DNA of 64,000 nucleotides from Pseudomonas sp. GM78 (lineage in GTDB: Bacteria; Pseudomonadota; Gammaproteobacteria; Pseudomonadales; Pseudomonadaceae): NCBI RefSeq assembly GCF_000282475.1, contig NZ_AKJF01000076.1, positions 1 through 64,000 on the forward strand, read 5' to 3'. Below are positions 7,988-17,125 of the stretch, piece by piece. The notes under the pieces are model-generated. The model saw only the letters and a list, made by a program, of their open reading frames with translations, was not told the DNA's origin and made no database searches. A program made the translations under genes and the position numbers. Positions within the stretch are counted from its first letter, which is position 1; every line of letters starts with the position of its first letter.

Positions 7988-8554
7988 ATGCGCCAGAAAC
8001 CCACCATCCTCGCCCGCGAGATTGTCGCCACCAGCCGTTTGTTCTGCGTCGAGGAGCTGAAGCTGCGTTTTTCCAATGGCGTGGAGCGCACCTATGAGCG
8101 GTTGGTCGGCAAGGGCGCAGGCTATGGCGCCGTGATGATCGTGGCAATGCTCGATGCCGACCATGCCGTACTGGTCGAAGAGTACTGTGGCGGTACCGAT
8201 GAATACGAATTCTCGCTGCCCAAAGGCTTGATCGAGCCGGGCGAAGACGTACTGGCGGCCGCCGAGCGCGAGCTCAAGGAAGAGGCCGGTTATGGCGCGC
8301 GGCAGCTGGAACATCTGACCGAGCTGTCGTTGTCACCCGGTTACATGAGCCAGAAAATCCAGGTGGTGTTGGCCACTGACCTGTACGAAGAGCGCCTGGA
8401 AGGTGACGAGCCGGAGCCGATGGGCATGGACAAGGTCAACCTGCGCGAATTGTCGGCGCTGGCGCAGAACCCGAAGTTCACCGAAGGCCGTGCCTTGGCG
8501 GCCTTGTACCTGGCCCGTGACCTGCTGATTCAGCGCGGAGTGTTCCAGCCATGA
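7988..8554 (+). CDS. nudE: NudE, ADP-compounds (ADP-ribose/NADH) Nudix hydrolase
   Basis: 188 residues. The Nudix box GLIEPGEDVLAAAERELKEE is followed by AGY, fitting GX5EX7REUXEEXGU. It is preceded by PKGLIEPGE and an extended N-terminal beta domain typical of ADP-sugar pyrophosphatases. The enzyme cleaves ADP-linked metabolites such as ADP-ribose and NADH in the cytoplasm. Its stop overlaps the cysQ start by four bases (ATGA, 8551-8554), a nudE-cysQ pairing common in gammaproteobacteria. Confidence 0.92.
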   Translation: MRQKPTILAREIVATSRLFCVEELKLRFSNGVERTYERLVGKGAGYGAVMIVAMLDADHAVLVEEYCGGTDEYEFSLPKGLIEPGEDVLAAAERELKEEAGYGARQLEHLTELSLSPGYMSQKIQVVLATDLYEERLEGDEPEPMGMDKVNLRELSALAQNPKFTEGRALAALYLARDLLIQRGVFQP

Positions 8555-9378
8555 ATTTTCCCCATCCATTGATGGCGCCGGTGGTCGAGCTGGCATTGAA
8601 GGCCGGCGAGGCGATCCTGCCGTTCTGGCGCATTGGCACTGCCGTGACCGCCAAGGCAGACGATTCGCCGGTCACCGCCGCCGACCTCGCCGCCCACCAT
8701 GTGATTCTGGCCGGGCTCACCGCACTGGACTCGAGCATTCCGGTGTTGTCCGAAGAAGACGCCAACATCCCGCAGAGCGTGCGCGCCGGATGGCAACGCT
8801 GGTGGTTGGTCGACCCGCTGGACGGCACCAAGGAATTTATTTCCGGTAGCGAAGAATTCACCGTCAACATCGCGCTGATCGAGCAGGGGCGCGTGGTATT
8901 TGGCGTGGTGTCGATGCCGACTAACGGGCGTTTCTATGTCGGGGGTGCCGGTCTCGGCGCGTGGCGTTGCGATCAGGGTGGTACGCCCGTGGCGATTCAG
9001 GTGCGTGATGTACCGGGCCCCGGCCAATCGTTCACCGTGGTTGCCAGTCGTCGCCATTCCAGTCCTGAACAGGAACGCTTGCTGGCCGGGTTGGGCGCCA
9101 GCCTGGGTGATCTGGAACTCGCCAATATCGGCAGCTCCCTGAAATTCTGCCTGTTGGCCGAGGGAGCGGCGGATTGTTATCCACGGCTGGCGCCGACTTC
9201 ACAATGGGACACGGCGGCAGCGCAAGGTGTGCTGGAAGGGGCGGGTGGCGAGGTGCTGGATCTCGATGGTGCGCCGTTCTGTTATCCGGCCCGGGAATCG
9301 CTGCTGAACGAATTTTTCCTGGCACTGCCGGCCAAGGCTGCGTGGCGGGAACAGTTGTTGGCGCTGGCGCGAAGTTAA
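8551..9378 (+). CDS. cysQ: 3'(2'),5'-bisphosphate nucleotidase CysQ
   Basis: 275 residues, inositol-monophosphatase fold. Metal-binding motifs are present: VLSEEDANIP, WWLVDPLDGTKEF (DPLDGT) and the C-terminal WDTAAAQGVLEGAGG. CysQ removes the 3'-phosphate of PAP/PAPS, protecting sulfate assimilation and RNA turnover from PAP build-up. Translationally coupled to nudE. A hairpin terminator follows within a few bases of the stop. Confidence 0.94.
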   Translation: MNFPHPLMAPVVELALKAGEAILPFWRIGTAVTAKADDSPVTAADLAAHHVILAGLTALDSSIPVLSEEDANIPQSVRAGWQRWWLVDPLDGTKEFISGSEEFTVNIALIEQGRVVFGVVSMPTNGRFYVGGAGLGAWRCDQGGTPVAIQVRDVPGPGQSFTVVASRRHSSPEQERLLAGLGASLGDLELANIGSSLKFCLLAEGAADCYPRLAPTSQWDTAAAQGVLEGAGGEVLDLDGAPFCYPARESLLNEFFLALPAKAAWREQLLALARS

Positions 9379-9383
9379 GATCG

Positions 9384-9417
9384 AAAGATCGCAGCCTGCC
9401 GCAGGCTGCGATCTTTT
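9384..9417. terminator. Bidirectional terminator between cysQ and the thioesterase
   Basis: AAAGATCGCAGCCTGC / GCAGGCTGCGATCTTT, a long perfect dyad between two convergent genes. The GATCGCAGCC core also recurs at 54862-54957 and, as ATCGCAGCC, in the terminator at 1555-1585. Confidence 0.85.
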
Positions 9418-9420
9418 GCG

Positions 9421-9876
9421 TTACCGGTGCAACACGTATTGCCCGACAAACTTCACCGCATCCTCATCGCTACCCGCGTTCACCACCCGCGTATGCAGGA
9501 CCAGCCGCGCCCGTCCGTAACGCTGGTACATCGCCAGGAATTTCTTCCATACCTGCGCACTCGGCGCCTGGCAAATGGCATGTGCATCGCCGGTCACTGG
9601 CAGCGGGTAGTTGATCTGCCCTTCCTGGATAACGATGTGTCCGTCGGTCATCCCTTCTTCTTTCAGGCGCAGATGCAACCAGCCCCAACCGGCCAGCACC
9701 GCGCCGCAATACAGGCTGCCGCCGAACATGGTGCTCTTGTGGTTGACGTTGGCGTCCAGCGGCAAGTACAGGCGCAGTTGTTGATCGTGCCAGTCGAGCA
9801 CCTTGAGGCCCATGTCCCGGGTGAGGGGAATGTCGTGATGGAGGACGGATTCCAGTTGACGACTGTCGCGGCTCAT
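9421..9876 (-). CDS. Thioesterase domain protein (YiiD C-terminal-like)
   Basis: 151 residues forming a single hot-dog domain of the 'putative thioesterase' type (YiiD_C). Characteristic stretches are HDIPLTRDMGLKV, LPLDANVNHKSTMFGGSLY and INYPLPVTGD. E. coli YiiD carries this domain fused to an acetyltransferase; here it stands alone, as usual in Pseudomonas. The substrate is unknown. Convergent with cysQ. The dctD gene ends 37 bases upstream on the same strand, so read-through from dctBD is possible. Confidence 0.82.
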   Translation of the reverse strand: MSRDSRQLESVLHHDIPLTRDMGLKVLDWHDQQLRLYLPLDANVNHKSTMFGGSLYCGAVLAGWGWLHLRLKEEGMTDGHIVIQEGQINYPLPVTGDAHAICQAPSAQVWKKFLAMYQRYGRARLVLHTRVVNAGSDEDAVKFVGQYVLHR

Positions 9877-9913
9877 TCAGCGGCCTCTTGTTTGAAGTGG
9901 GAGTGGGCGCGAC

Positions 9914-11308
9914 TCAATCGAGGTCGTCGCCGTGGGTGGAGGCGCCGCTGTCGGCGAAGCTCAGGCCGTGCTTGCGCAATTTGTCATGCAAGGTCTTGCG
10001 TGGAATGCCCAGCGCTTCGGCGACGCTGCGCACGGAGCTGTGCGAGCGCGCCAGTTCGGCGGCTATCAGGGTTTTTTCGAAGTTTTCCACTTGCTCGCTT
10101 AATCCGCCGCTGACCATTTCGACCGTCGTGCCAGCCGTGCCTTGCACCTCGTTGTTGTCCAGCGCCAGTTCCAGGCCCAAGGCGAAGCGTTCGGCGGCAT
10201 TCTGCAGTTCGCGCACGTTGCCGGGCCAGGTGTGGCGCAACAGCAGGGCGCGTTGCCCGGGTTGCAGTTCATGCGGCGGCAAGCCGTGGCGGGCGCTGGC
10301 TTCATCGGCGAAATGCTGGAACAGCATCAGCGCATCTTCACCGCGTTCGCGTAGTGGTGGAATGCGCAATGGCGCGACGTTCAGGCGATAGTACAAGTCG
10401 GCGCGGAATCGGCCCTGATCGGCGGCCTGACGCAGGTCTTCCTTGGTGGCGGCGATGATACGGATGTCCAGCGGGATCAGTTGATTGCCGCCCAGGCGTT
10501 CGACCACACGCTCCTGCAGCAAGCGCAGCAATTTCACCTGGACATCCAGGCTCATGCTTTCGATCTCATCGAGAAACAACGTGCCACCGTTGGCAAATTC
10601 GAACTTGCCGATGCGGCGTTTCTGCGCGCCCGTGAAAGCGCCTGGCTCATGGCCGAACAACTCGCTTTCGACCACCGACTCGGCCAGTGCCCCGGCGTTG
10701 ATCGCCACGAACGGGCCATTGCGTCGACTCGACAGGTCATGCAGCGCGCGGGCGACCACTTCTTTACCGGCCCCGGTCTCCCCGAGGATCAGCACGTCCG
10801 CCCGGGTCGCCGCCAGGGCGCCGATTTGTTCGCGCAGGCGCAGCATCGAGGGCGACTGCCCGACCAGGCGTGTGCTCAGTTCATTGCGATCGCTCAGGGC
10901 CAGGCGCAGGCTGCGGTTGTCCAGCACCAGTCGGCGCAAGGCCAGGGCGCGGCGCACGCTGTCGAGCAGCGCGTCGCTGGCGAAGGGTTTTTCCAGAAAG
11001 TCATAGGCCCCGGCGCGCATGGCTTGCACCGCCAGCGGCACATCGCCGTGGCCGGTGATCAGCAGCACCGGCAGTTCCGGGTCCTGGGCGTGGAGTTCGG
11101 TGAGCAGTTCGATGCCGTCCATGCCCGGCATGCGGATATCGCTGACGACTACACCCGGCCAGTCGCGCTCCAGTTGCGCGGCCAGGCCCTTGGCTTCGGC
11201 CAGCGGCAGGATCTTCAGGCCTGCCAGGTCCAGGGTCTGGCTCAAGGCCTGGCGCAGGTGGGGATCGTCGTCGATCAACACGACCTGGATGCGGTTGTCG
11301 ATGGTCAT
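9914..11308 (-). CDS. dctD: DctD, sigma-54-dependent C4-dicarboxylate response regulator
   Basis: 464 residues. Receiver domain 1-125 with phospho-acceptor D57 (VVSDIRMPGMDG); AAA+ domain about 147-380 with Walker A GETGAGKE (176-183), the sigma-54 contact loop GAFTGA (223-228) and FRADLYYRLNV; Fis-type HTH at the end (SVAEALGIPRKTLHDKLRKH). DctD activates sigma-54 promoters of C4-dicarboxylate uptake genes when phosphorylated by DctB. The gene overlaps dctB by four bases (ATGA). No dicarboxylate transporter gene is in this window. Confidence 0.93.
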   Translation of the reverse strand: MTIDNRIQVVLIDDDPHLRQALSQTLDLAGLKILPLAEAKGLAAQLERDWPGVVVSDIRMPGMDGIELLTELHAQDPELPVLLITGHGDVPLAVQAMRAGAYDFLEKPFASDALLDSVRRALALRRLVLDNRSLRLALSDRNELSTRLVGQSPSMLRLREQIGALAATRADVLILGETGAGKEVVARALHDLSSRRNGPFVAINAGALAESVVESELFGHEPGAFTGAQKRRIGKFEFANGGTLFLDEIESMSLDVQVKLLRLLQERVVERLGGNQLIPLDIRIIAATKEDLRQAADQGRFRADLYYRLNVAPLRIPPLRERGEDALMLFQHFADEASARHGLPPHELQPGQRALLLRHTWPGNVRELQNAAERFALGLELALDNNEVQGTAGTTVEMVSGGLSEQVENFEKTLIAAELARSHSSVRSVAEALGIPRKTLHDKLRKHGLSFADSGASTHGDDLD

Positions 11309-13119
11309 GCACTTCGGTCCTCGGACGGTTGCAGGCTCACACCGGGTGCGCCTGCGCGTAGCTTCAGGGTAATCAAGGCACCGCCCTCCTTGTGGTTGGC
11401 GAACGACAGTTCGCCGCCGAAGGCGCGCATCAGGGTCTCGCAGATCGCCAACCCCAATCCAAGGCCCTGGGTGCGGGTCTTGGTGGTGTAGAAGGGCTCG
11501 CTGGCGCGGCCGAGGGCCTCCAGGCAGAACCCGGGGCCGTTGTCGCGAATGTACAGGTTGACGCCTTCGGCCGTGGATTGGGCACTGAGCCAGAGTTTAC
11601 GCGGCGGGCCTTTTTCCGTCAGGGCATCCAGGGCGTTGGCCAGCAGGTTGCCCAGCACCTGGCGCAGGCGGGTTTCCCCGGCCTCGACCCACAAAGTGGC
11701 GGCGGGCAAGTCGCGGATCAACTCGACTTCCATGCTGCGTCGACGCTTGGCCAGCAAGGCCAGGGCATCGTCCAGCGCCGGCTGCAGGGCGACGCTTTCC
11801 GGGGCATGGCGGTCGCGCCGGGCAAAGGCGCGCAGGTGAGCGATGATCGACGCCATGCGCCCGGTCAATTCGCTGATCAACTTGAGGTTGCCACGGGCAT
11901 CGTCTGTGCGCTGGTGGTCGAGTAGTACTTCGGCGTTTTCCGCGTAGCTGCGGATGGCTGCCAGCGGTTGGTTGAGTTCGTGGCTGATGCTCGCCGACAT
12001 CGTTCCCAGGGCCGAGAGCTTGCCGGCCTGCACCAGGTCATCCTGGGCGCGAACCAGCTCTTGCTGGGCCTGTTCGCGCTCCAGCACTTCCTGCTTGAGT
12101 CGGCGGTTGAGGCCCTCAAGATCACTGGTACGCTCGGCCACCCGGCCCTCAAGTTCACGCCGGGCCTTGGCTTCGAAGGCGATCCGTTCCAGGTAGTGAC
12201 GGCGGCGTTGCATCATCAGGCCGAGCAACAGCATCAACACCAGCAGCGCCGCGCCACCGATGGCGACCACGGTGCGCACCGGACGATCGATCAGGGTGCG
12301 CGGGGCGAGGATGCTGACGTTCCAGCCGGTTTCCGCGATCGCCTGGGTCTGGGTCAGCCAGGCGTTGGGGTTGAGCTTAAGCGGCTTGGGCTCGCGGGTG
12401 GGGTAGGGCTGGATCGCGGTGATGGCCTTGCGCTCCTCTTCGCTCAACTCACGGGTCGAACGAAAACGCCATTCCGGCCGCGAGGTGAGGATGACCACGC
12501 CGTTGTGATCGGTCAGCAGCAGTTGCTCCGGGGTTTTACCCCACAGGCTCTCGGTGTGGTCGAGGTCAACCTTGACCACCAGCACGCCGGTGATTTTCTC
12601 CCCCTCGCGCACGGCGGCGGCGAAGAAGTAACCACGTTTGGCGGACGTGGTGCCCAGCCCGAAAAATCGCCCGAGCCGCCCGGCCATGGCTTCGCTGAAG
12701 TACGGCCGGAAGGCAAAGTTGCGGCCGACGAAACTGTCGTGCTTGTCCCAATTGGAGGCGGCCAGGGTCTTGCCCGTGGTGTCCATCAGGTACATGACTT
12801 CGGCGCCGGTCTGGGTGCTGATGTTTTTCAGCAGACGATTGGCGTTGCCCTGGGTGACGCCATCGTCCGGCGCGCCAAGCACGGCGCGCAGGGCCGGCAG
12901 GTCGCCGAGGATCTGCGGCAGCACTTCATAGCGGTGAAGGGTGCCCAGCAGGTTGGCGACGTAGAGGTCGAGGGTCTGGCGATTCTGGCCAGCCAGTTCG
13001 CTGCGGTAATAGCGCTCGGCCAAGTGCTCCAGTGGCCACAGCAACGGCGCCAGGCACAGCGCGAGCAGGGCCAGGCTGCGCCAGCGGGGTCTGCGGGGAA
13101 GGGTCGGAGTCATGAGCAT
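11305..13119 (-). CDS. dctB: DctB, C4-dicarboxylate sensor histidine kinase
   Basis: 604 residues. TM helix near residues 14-32, periplasmic double-Cache-like sensor about 35-285, second TM about 290-310 (VAIGGAALLVLMLLLGLMM), a coiled-coil linker about 320-370, HisKA with phospho-His in ISHELNQPLAAIRSYA, and HATPase with RDNGPGF and GLGLGLAI. It senses succinate/fumarate/malate and phosphorylates DctD. Two possible start codons lie two codons apart (M1, M3), and the Shine-Dalgarno is weak for either. The usual neighbour gene dctA/dctP is not adjacent here. Confidence 0.93.
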   Translation of the reverse strand: MLMTPTLPRRPRWRSLALLALCLAPLLWPLEHLAERYYRSELAGQNRQTLDLYVANLLGTLHRYEVLPQILGDLPALRAVLGAPDDGVTQGNANRLLKNISTQTGAEVMYLMDTTGKTLAASNWDKHDSFVGRNFAFRPYFSEAMAGRLGRFFGLGTTSAKRGYFFAAAVREGEKITGVLVVKVDLDHTESLWGKTPEQLLLTDHNGVVILTSRPEWRFRSTRELSEEERKAITAIQPYPTREPKPLKLNPNAWLTQTQAIAETGWNVSILAPRTLIDRPVRTVVAIGGAALLVLMLLLGLMMQRRRHYLERIAFEAKARRELEGRVAERTSDLEGLNRRLKQEVLEREQAQQELVRAQDDLVQAGKLSALGTMSASISHELNQPLAAIRSYAENAEVLLDHQRTDDARGNLKLISELTGRMASIIAHLRAFARRDRHAPESVALQPALDDALALLAKRRRSMEVELIRDLPAATLWVEAGETRLRQVLGNLLANALDALTEKGPPRKLWLSAQSTAEGVNLYIRDNGPGFCLEALGRASEPFYTTKTRTQGLGLGLAICETLMRAFGGELSFANHKEGGALITLKLRAGAPGVSLQPSEDRSA

Positions 13120-13200
13120 CGAGCGCCTGTGGGTACAGGTACATTATGCCTAGGCTTGCCGACGCAGTCTGCGCACCTTGGGGCCGGTGCGAGCGGTGTT

Positions 13201-13746
13201 TCAGTCGAAGACGTCGGCGTCCTTGAAAAATGCCGCGGCCTGGTCCCTGGCCGACAGTTGCGGCGCTGTATCCAGCGGCCAGTCGATGGCCAGGTCAGGG
13301 TCGTCCCAGCGAATGCTGCGTTCGGCCGACGGGTTGTAGTACTCAGTGGTTTTGTAGAGAACTTCGGCGAAATCACTCAACACCAGGAAGCCGTGGGCGA
13401 AACCCTTGGGGATCCATAGCTGGCGACTATTCTGGGCAGAAAGGCGTACCGCCACCCACTTGCCGAAATGCGGCGAGCTGCGCCGCACGTCAACGGCTAC
13501 ATCAAGGATTTCACCGGCGCAGACCCGGACCAGTTTGTCCTGGGTATTCTCCAATTGGTAATGCAGCCCACGCAGCACGCCTTTTTGCGAGCGCGAATGG
13601 TTGTCCTGAATGAACTGGGTGTTCAGGCCGGTGGCTTCCTTGAAAACCTTCGCGTTGAAACTTTCGTAGAAAAAACCACGTTCGTCACCGAAAACCTTGG
13701 GCTCGATGATCAAAACACCGGGCAGGTCGGTGGTCACAACATTCAT
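13201..13746 (-). CDS. rfbC: dTDP-4-dehydrorhamnose 3,5-epimerase
   Basis: 181 residues from the ATG at 13744-13746 (GGAG seven bases upstream; an ATG four codons earlier is less well placed). It is a cupin-fold enzyme with the catalytic His in LRGLHYQ and the segment WIPKGFAHGFLVLSD. It converts dTDP-4-keto-6-deoxyglucose to the L-lyxo isomer in dTDP-rhamnose synthesis for LPS or exopolysaccharide. The partner genes rfbA, rfbB and rfbD are not next to it in this window, so it is a singleton here. Confidence 0.92.
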   Translation of the reverse strand: MNVVTTDLPGVLIIEPKVFGDERGFFYESFNAKVFKEATGLNTQFIQDNHSRSQKGVLRGLHYQLENTQDKLVRVCAGEILDVAVDVRRSSPHFGKWVAVRLSAQNSRQLWIPKGFAHGFLVLSDFAEVLYKTTEYYNPSAERSIRWDDPDLAIDWPLDTAPQLSARDQAAAFFKDADVFD

Positions 13747-13946
13747 GGGTTTCTCCAACGATGGGCATTGATGGTCGCCATTCTTGCCCAGAGGTGCCAG
13801 TCAGGGCGAGCGTCATGTGCTTTTTTCTTCGTGGTTGGCCGATCCAGCCGCTTGCCGGCCGGCTGAAGGGGGGTTGCGTATCGGCTCGTGCAGTGGCGAT
13901 ATAGGCGCCTAATAAATTTAACACCTTCATTGAAGAGGTCTGTTTC

Positions 13947-16859
13947 ATGCCGCTCGCCACGTTGATTCATCGCGCCAGTTTGCCCAGCCCGCAAGTGTCT
14001 GCGGAGCAAGCGCTTGAGCTGTTGCAGGAACATTACGGGTTTGGCGGAACGTTGCAGGCCCTTGGCAGCCAGCAGGATTTGAACTACCGCGTCGACAGCG
14101 ACCAAGGCCGCTTTGTCCTGAAAATCTGCCGGGGCGACTATTCGGCGCTGGAGCTGCAAGCCCAGCATGCCGGGCTCAAGCATCTGGCGGAACATCCCGA
14201 CGTGCACGTGCCGCGTGTGATTGCGGCAAAAAACGGGGCGGACCTGTTGTCCCTGGAGGTCGCTGGCCAAGCGGTGCATGTGCGTTTGCTGGATTACATC
14301 GAGGGCCAGTCCCTGACGCACCTCGAATACTTCAATCGCACGGTGGTGGCCGGTTTTGGGCGGTTGTGCGGTGAAATGGACCTGGCACTGGCGGATTTTG
14401 ATCACCCGGGCCTGATGCGAACCCTACAGTGGGACGCGCGCCACGCCCATGCACTGATCGCGCACTTGCTGCCGGTCATCAAGGATGAAACCCAGCGCCG
14501 GCTGATCGTTGAAGCGTCCGGGCAGGCCGAGCGCCATTTGGCGCCGCTGCAAGACAAGTTGCCGGTGCAAGCCATTCACATGGACATCACCGACGACAAC
14601 GTGGTCTGGCAGCGAGATGCGCAACGTCATTGGCAACTGCAAGGTGTGATCGATTTCGGCGATTTGATCCGCACCTGGCGCATAACCGACCTGTCGGTGA
14701 CCTGTGCAGCGTTGCTGCACCATGGTGAAGGCGATCCGTTCTGCATTTTGCCAGCGGTGCAGGCGTATCACGCGGTCAATCCGTTACAGCATGAAGAACT
14801 GCTGGCGCTGTGGCCGCTGATCGTCGCCCGCGCGGCGGTCTTGGTGCTCAGTGGCGAACAGCAGGTCAGCATTGATCCGGGCAATACCTATAGCCGCGAT
14901 AATCTGGTCCACGAGTGGGAAATCTTCCGGGTGGCCACATCGGTGCCGTTGGCGCTGATGGAAGCGGCGATCCTGTCGGCCGTTGGGCAGAACCTGCCTG
15001 GCATTGGCGGCGAAGGCTTTGCGCCGCTGCTGCCGAGCCTGGTGGGGCGTGAGTTTGCGTTGATCGACCTGGGCGTGCTCAGCCCGCATTTCGAGGCTGG
15101 TAACTGGGAGCAGGAAGGCATCGATCAGCGCCTTCTGGACGAAGCCGGCGCCGTCCACGGCCTGGCGGCCAGTCGTTACGGGCAATACCGTTTGTCCCGC
15201 ACGCGCCCGGACACTGCCGGCGAGCCGGACACCTGTCCCTTGCACGTCGAGTTGCGCGTGCCCCACGGCACGTCAGTCGAAGCGCCGTTTGCCGGAGTGG
15301 TGCACCAGCCGATGCCGGGGTTGCTGCAACTGGACGGTCCGCAACTGAGCGTGCGGTTGTGGGGTGTCACGCCATCGCTGCACAGCGGCGCTGCGCTGGT
15401 CAAAGGCCAGGTGCTGGGTTCGGTCAGCGGGCCGTTGATCGTGCAGCTGTGCCGTGGAGCATCGTTTACCGCGCCGTTGTTTTGCACACCTTCACGTGCA
15501 GACGCCTGGCAAGCGTTGTGCCCGTCGCCAGCGGCGCTGCTGGGGCTGGCTTGCGATGCGCCAGAGGAACTTGATTCACAGACCTTGCTGGCCCGTCGCG
15601 ACGCCAGTTTCGCCCGCACGCAAAAACACTATTACTTGGACCCGCCGCGCATCGAGCGCGGCTGGCGCAACCACCTGATCGACATGCAGGGCCGCTCTTA
15701 CCTCGACATGCTCAACAACGTAGCGGTTCTCGGGCATGGCCATCCGCGCATGGCGGCGGTCGCCAGCCGTCAGTGGTCGTTGCTCAATACCAACTCGCGG
15801 TTCAACTATGCGGCCGTGGCCGAGTTCTCCGAGCGCTTGTTGAATTTGTCACCGAAGGGCATGGATCGGGTGTTCCTGGTCAACAGCGGCAGCGAGGCCA
15901 ACGATCTGGCCATTCGCCTGGCGTGGGCCTACAGCGGCGGGCGCGACATGCTCAGCGTACTGGAGGCCTATCACGGCTGGACAGTCGGCGCGGATGCGGT
16001 GTCGACTTCAATTGCCGACAACCCCAAGGCGTTGGAAAGTCGCCCGGACTGGGTACATCCCGTCACCGCGCCGAACACCTATCGTGGCGAATTCCGCGGC
16101 CCTGACAGCACGTCGGACTACGTGCGCAGCGTCGAACACAACCTGGCGAAAATCGCCGGGCAAAAACGTCAACTGGCCGGTTTCATTTGCGAACCGGTGT
16201 ACGGCAATGCCGGTGGCATCTCGCTGCCGCCGGGTTACTTGCAGCAGGTTTACGCGATGGTCCGTGCCCAAGGCGGCGTGTGCATCGCCGACGAAGTGCA
16301 GGTGGGTTACGGGCGCATGGGCCATTTCTTCTGGGGCTTTGAAGAGCAGGGCGTGGTCCCGGACATCATCACCATGGCCAAGGGCATGGGTAATGGCCAG
16401 CCACTGGGTGCGGTAATCACCCGCCGGGAAATCGCCGAAGCGCTGGAGGCCGAGGGGTATTTCTTCTCGTCCGCCGGTGGCAGCCCGGTCAGCTGCCAGA
16501 TCGGCATGGCGGTGCTGGATGTGATGGAAGAGGAAAAACTCTGGGAAAACGCCCAGGTCGTCGGTGGGTATTTCAAGGAGCGACTTGAAGCGCTGATCGA
16601 TATTCATCCGTTGGTCGGCGCCGTGCATGGTTCCGGGTTTTATCTGGGGGTGGAGTTGATCCGCAATCGTGAAACCCTGGAGCCGGCCACCGAAGAAACC
16701 ACCGCGTTGTGCGATCGCTTGCGCGAACTGGGGATTTTCATGCAACCGACCGGTGATTACCTGAACGTGCTGAAGATCAAACCGCCGATGGTGACGTCCC
16801 GCCAGAGCGTGGATTTCTTCGTGGACATGCTTTCGAAGGTGCTCGCTGAGGGTCTGTAA
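13947..16859 (+). CDS. Kinase-barrel-class III aminotransferase fusion, putative phospholyase
   Basis: 970 residues, three parts. Residues 1-350 form an aminoglycoside-phosphotransferase/hydroxylysine-kinase-like domain with K59 in FVLKI, the catalytic loop H211-M-D213 to N218 and the metal-binding D236-F-G. Residues about 430-510 look like an M23-peptidase-type beta barrel (HVELRVPHGTSVEAPFAGVV) without an obvious zinc site. Residues about 545-970 form a class III PLP fold with SGSEAND, D782 (ADEVQVGYGR) and PLP Lys K812. The ending NVLKIKPPM resembles ethanolamine-phosphate and phosphohydroxylysine phospholyases. Plausible chemistry is phosphorylation of a hydroxy-amine, then PLP-dependent phosphate elimination; the substrate is not known. 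An AGAGG-type ribosome site precedes the ATG. Confidence 0.85.
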   Translation: MPLATLIHRASLPSPQVSAEQALELLQEHYGFGGTLQALGSQQDLNYRVDSDQGRFVLKICRGDYSALELQAQHAGLKHLAEHPDVHVPRVIAAKNGADLLSLEVAGQAVHVRLLDYIEGQSLTHLEYFNRTVVAGFGRLCGEMDLALADFDHPGLMRTLQWDARHAHALIAHLLPVIKDETQRRLIVEASGQAERHLAPLQDKLPVQAIHMDITDDNVVWQRDAQRHWQLQGVIDFGDLIRTWRITDLSVTCAALLHHGEGDPFCILPAVQAYHAVNPLQHEELLALWPLIVARAAVLVLSGEQQVSIDPGNTYSRDNLVHEWEIFRVATSVPLALMEAAILSAVGQNLPGIGGEGFAPLLPSLVGREFALIDLGVLSPHFEAGNWEQEGIDQRLLDEAGAVHGLAASRYGQYRLSRTRPDTAGEPDTCPLHVELRVPHGTSVEAPFAGVVHQPMPGLLQLDGPQLSVRLWGVTPSLHSGAALVKGQVLGSVSGPLIVQLCRGASFTAPLFCTPSRADAWQALCPSPAALLGLACDAPEELDSQTLLARRDASFARTQKHYYLDPPRIERGWRNHLIDMQGRSYLDMLNNVAVLGHGHPRMAAVASRQWSLLNTNSRFNYAAVAEFSERLLNLSPKGMDRVFLVNSGSEANDLAIRLAWAYSGGRDMLSVLEAYHGWTVGADAVSTSIADNPKALESRPDWVHPVTAPNTYRGEFRGPDSTSDYVRSVEHNLAKIAGQKRQLAGFICEPVYGNAGGISLPPGYLQQVYAMVRAQGGVCIADEVQVGYGRMGHFFWGFEEQGVVPDIITMAKGMGNGQPLGAVITRREIAEALEAEGYFFSSAGGSPVSCQIGMAVLDVMEEEKLWENAQVVGGYFKERLEALIDIHPLVGAVHGSGFYLGVELIRNRETLEPATEETTALCDRLRELGIFMQPTGDYLNVLKIKPPMVTSRQSVDFFVDMLSKVLAEGL

Positions 16860-16870
16860 ACACATGACCC

Positions 16871-16962
16871 CTGTAGGAGCGAGCCTGCTCGCGATTGCGG
16901 CCGAACAGGCATCGTTGATGTTGACTGATCCTCCGCCATCGCGAGCAGGCTCACTCCCACAG
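16871..16962. repeat. REP-type inverted pair
   Basis: CTGTAGGAGCGAGCCTGCTC with GCGAT on the left faces ATCGCGAGCAGGCTCACTCC on the right, about 45 bases between the arms. It separates the fusion gene from aguB and may stabilise or end the upstream transcript. Confidence 0.85.
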
Positions 16963-17125
16963 GAACGGGGATTTTAATTCGATTGTTATCGGTGTTTTTA
17001 GTGAGTATTTAGACGAAATGCATTTTTTAAGCTTCTAAAGCCGATTTTTATCGGATATAAAGTCGCCAATGCCAGGGCATGGATGAACCATGTCCGACCG
17101 TCACGCACTTGCCCGGAGATGCTTC

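Noticed and set aside
11968-13419. Long + strand frame opposite dctB and rfbC
   Set aside because: It spans the boundary of two well-supported genes on the other strand, so it is an artefact of GC bias.
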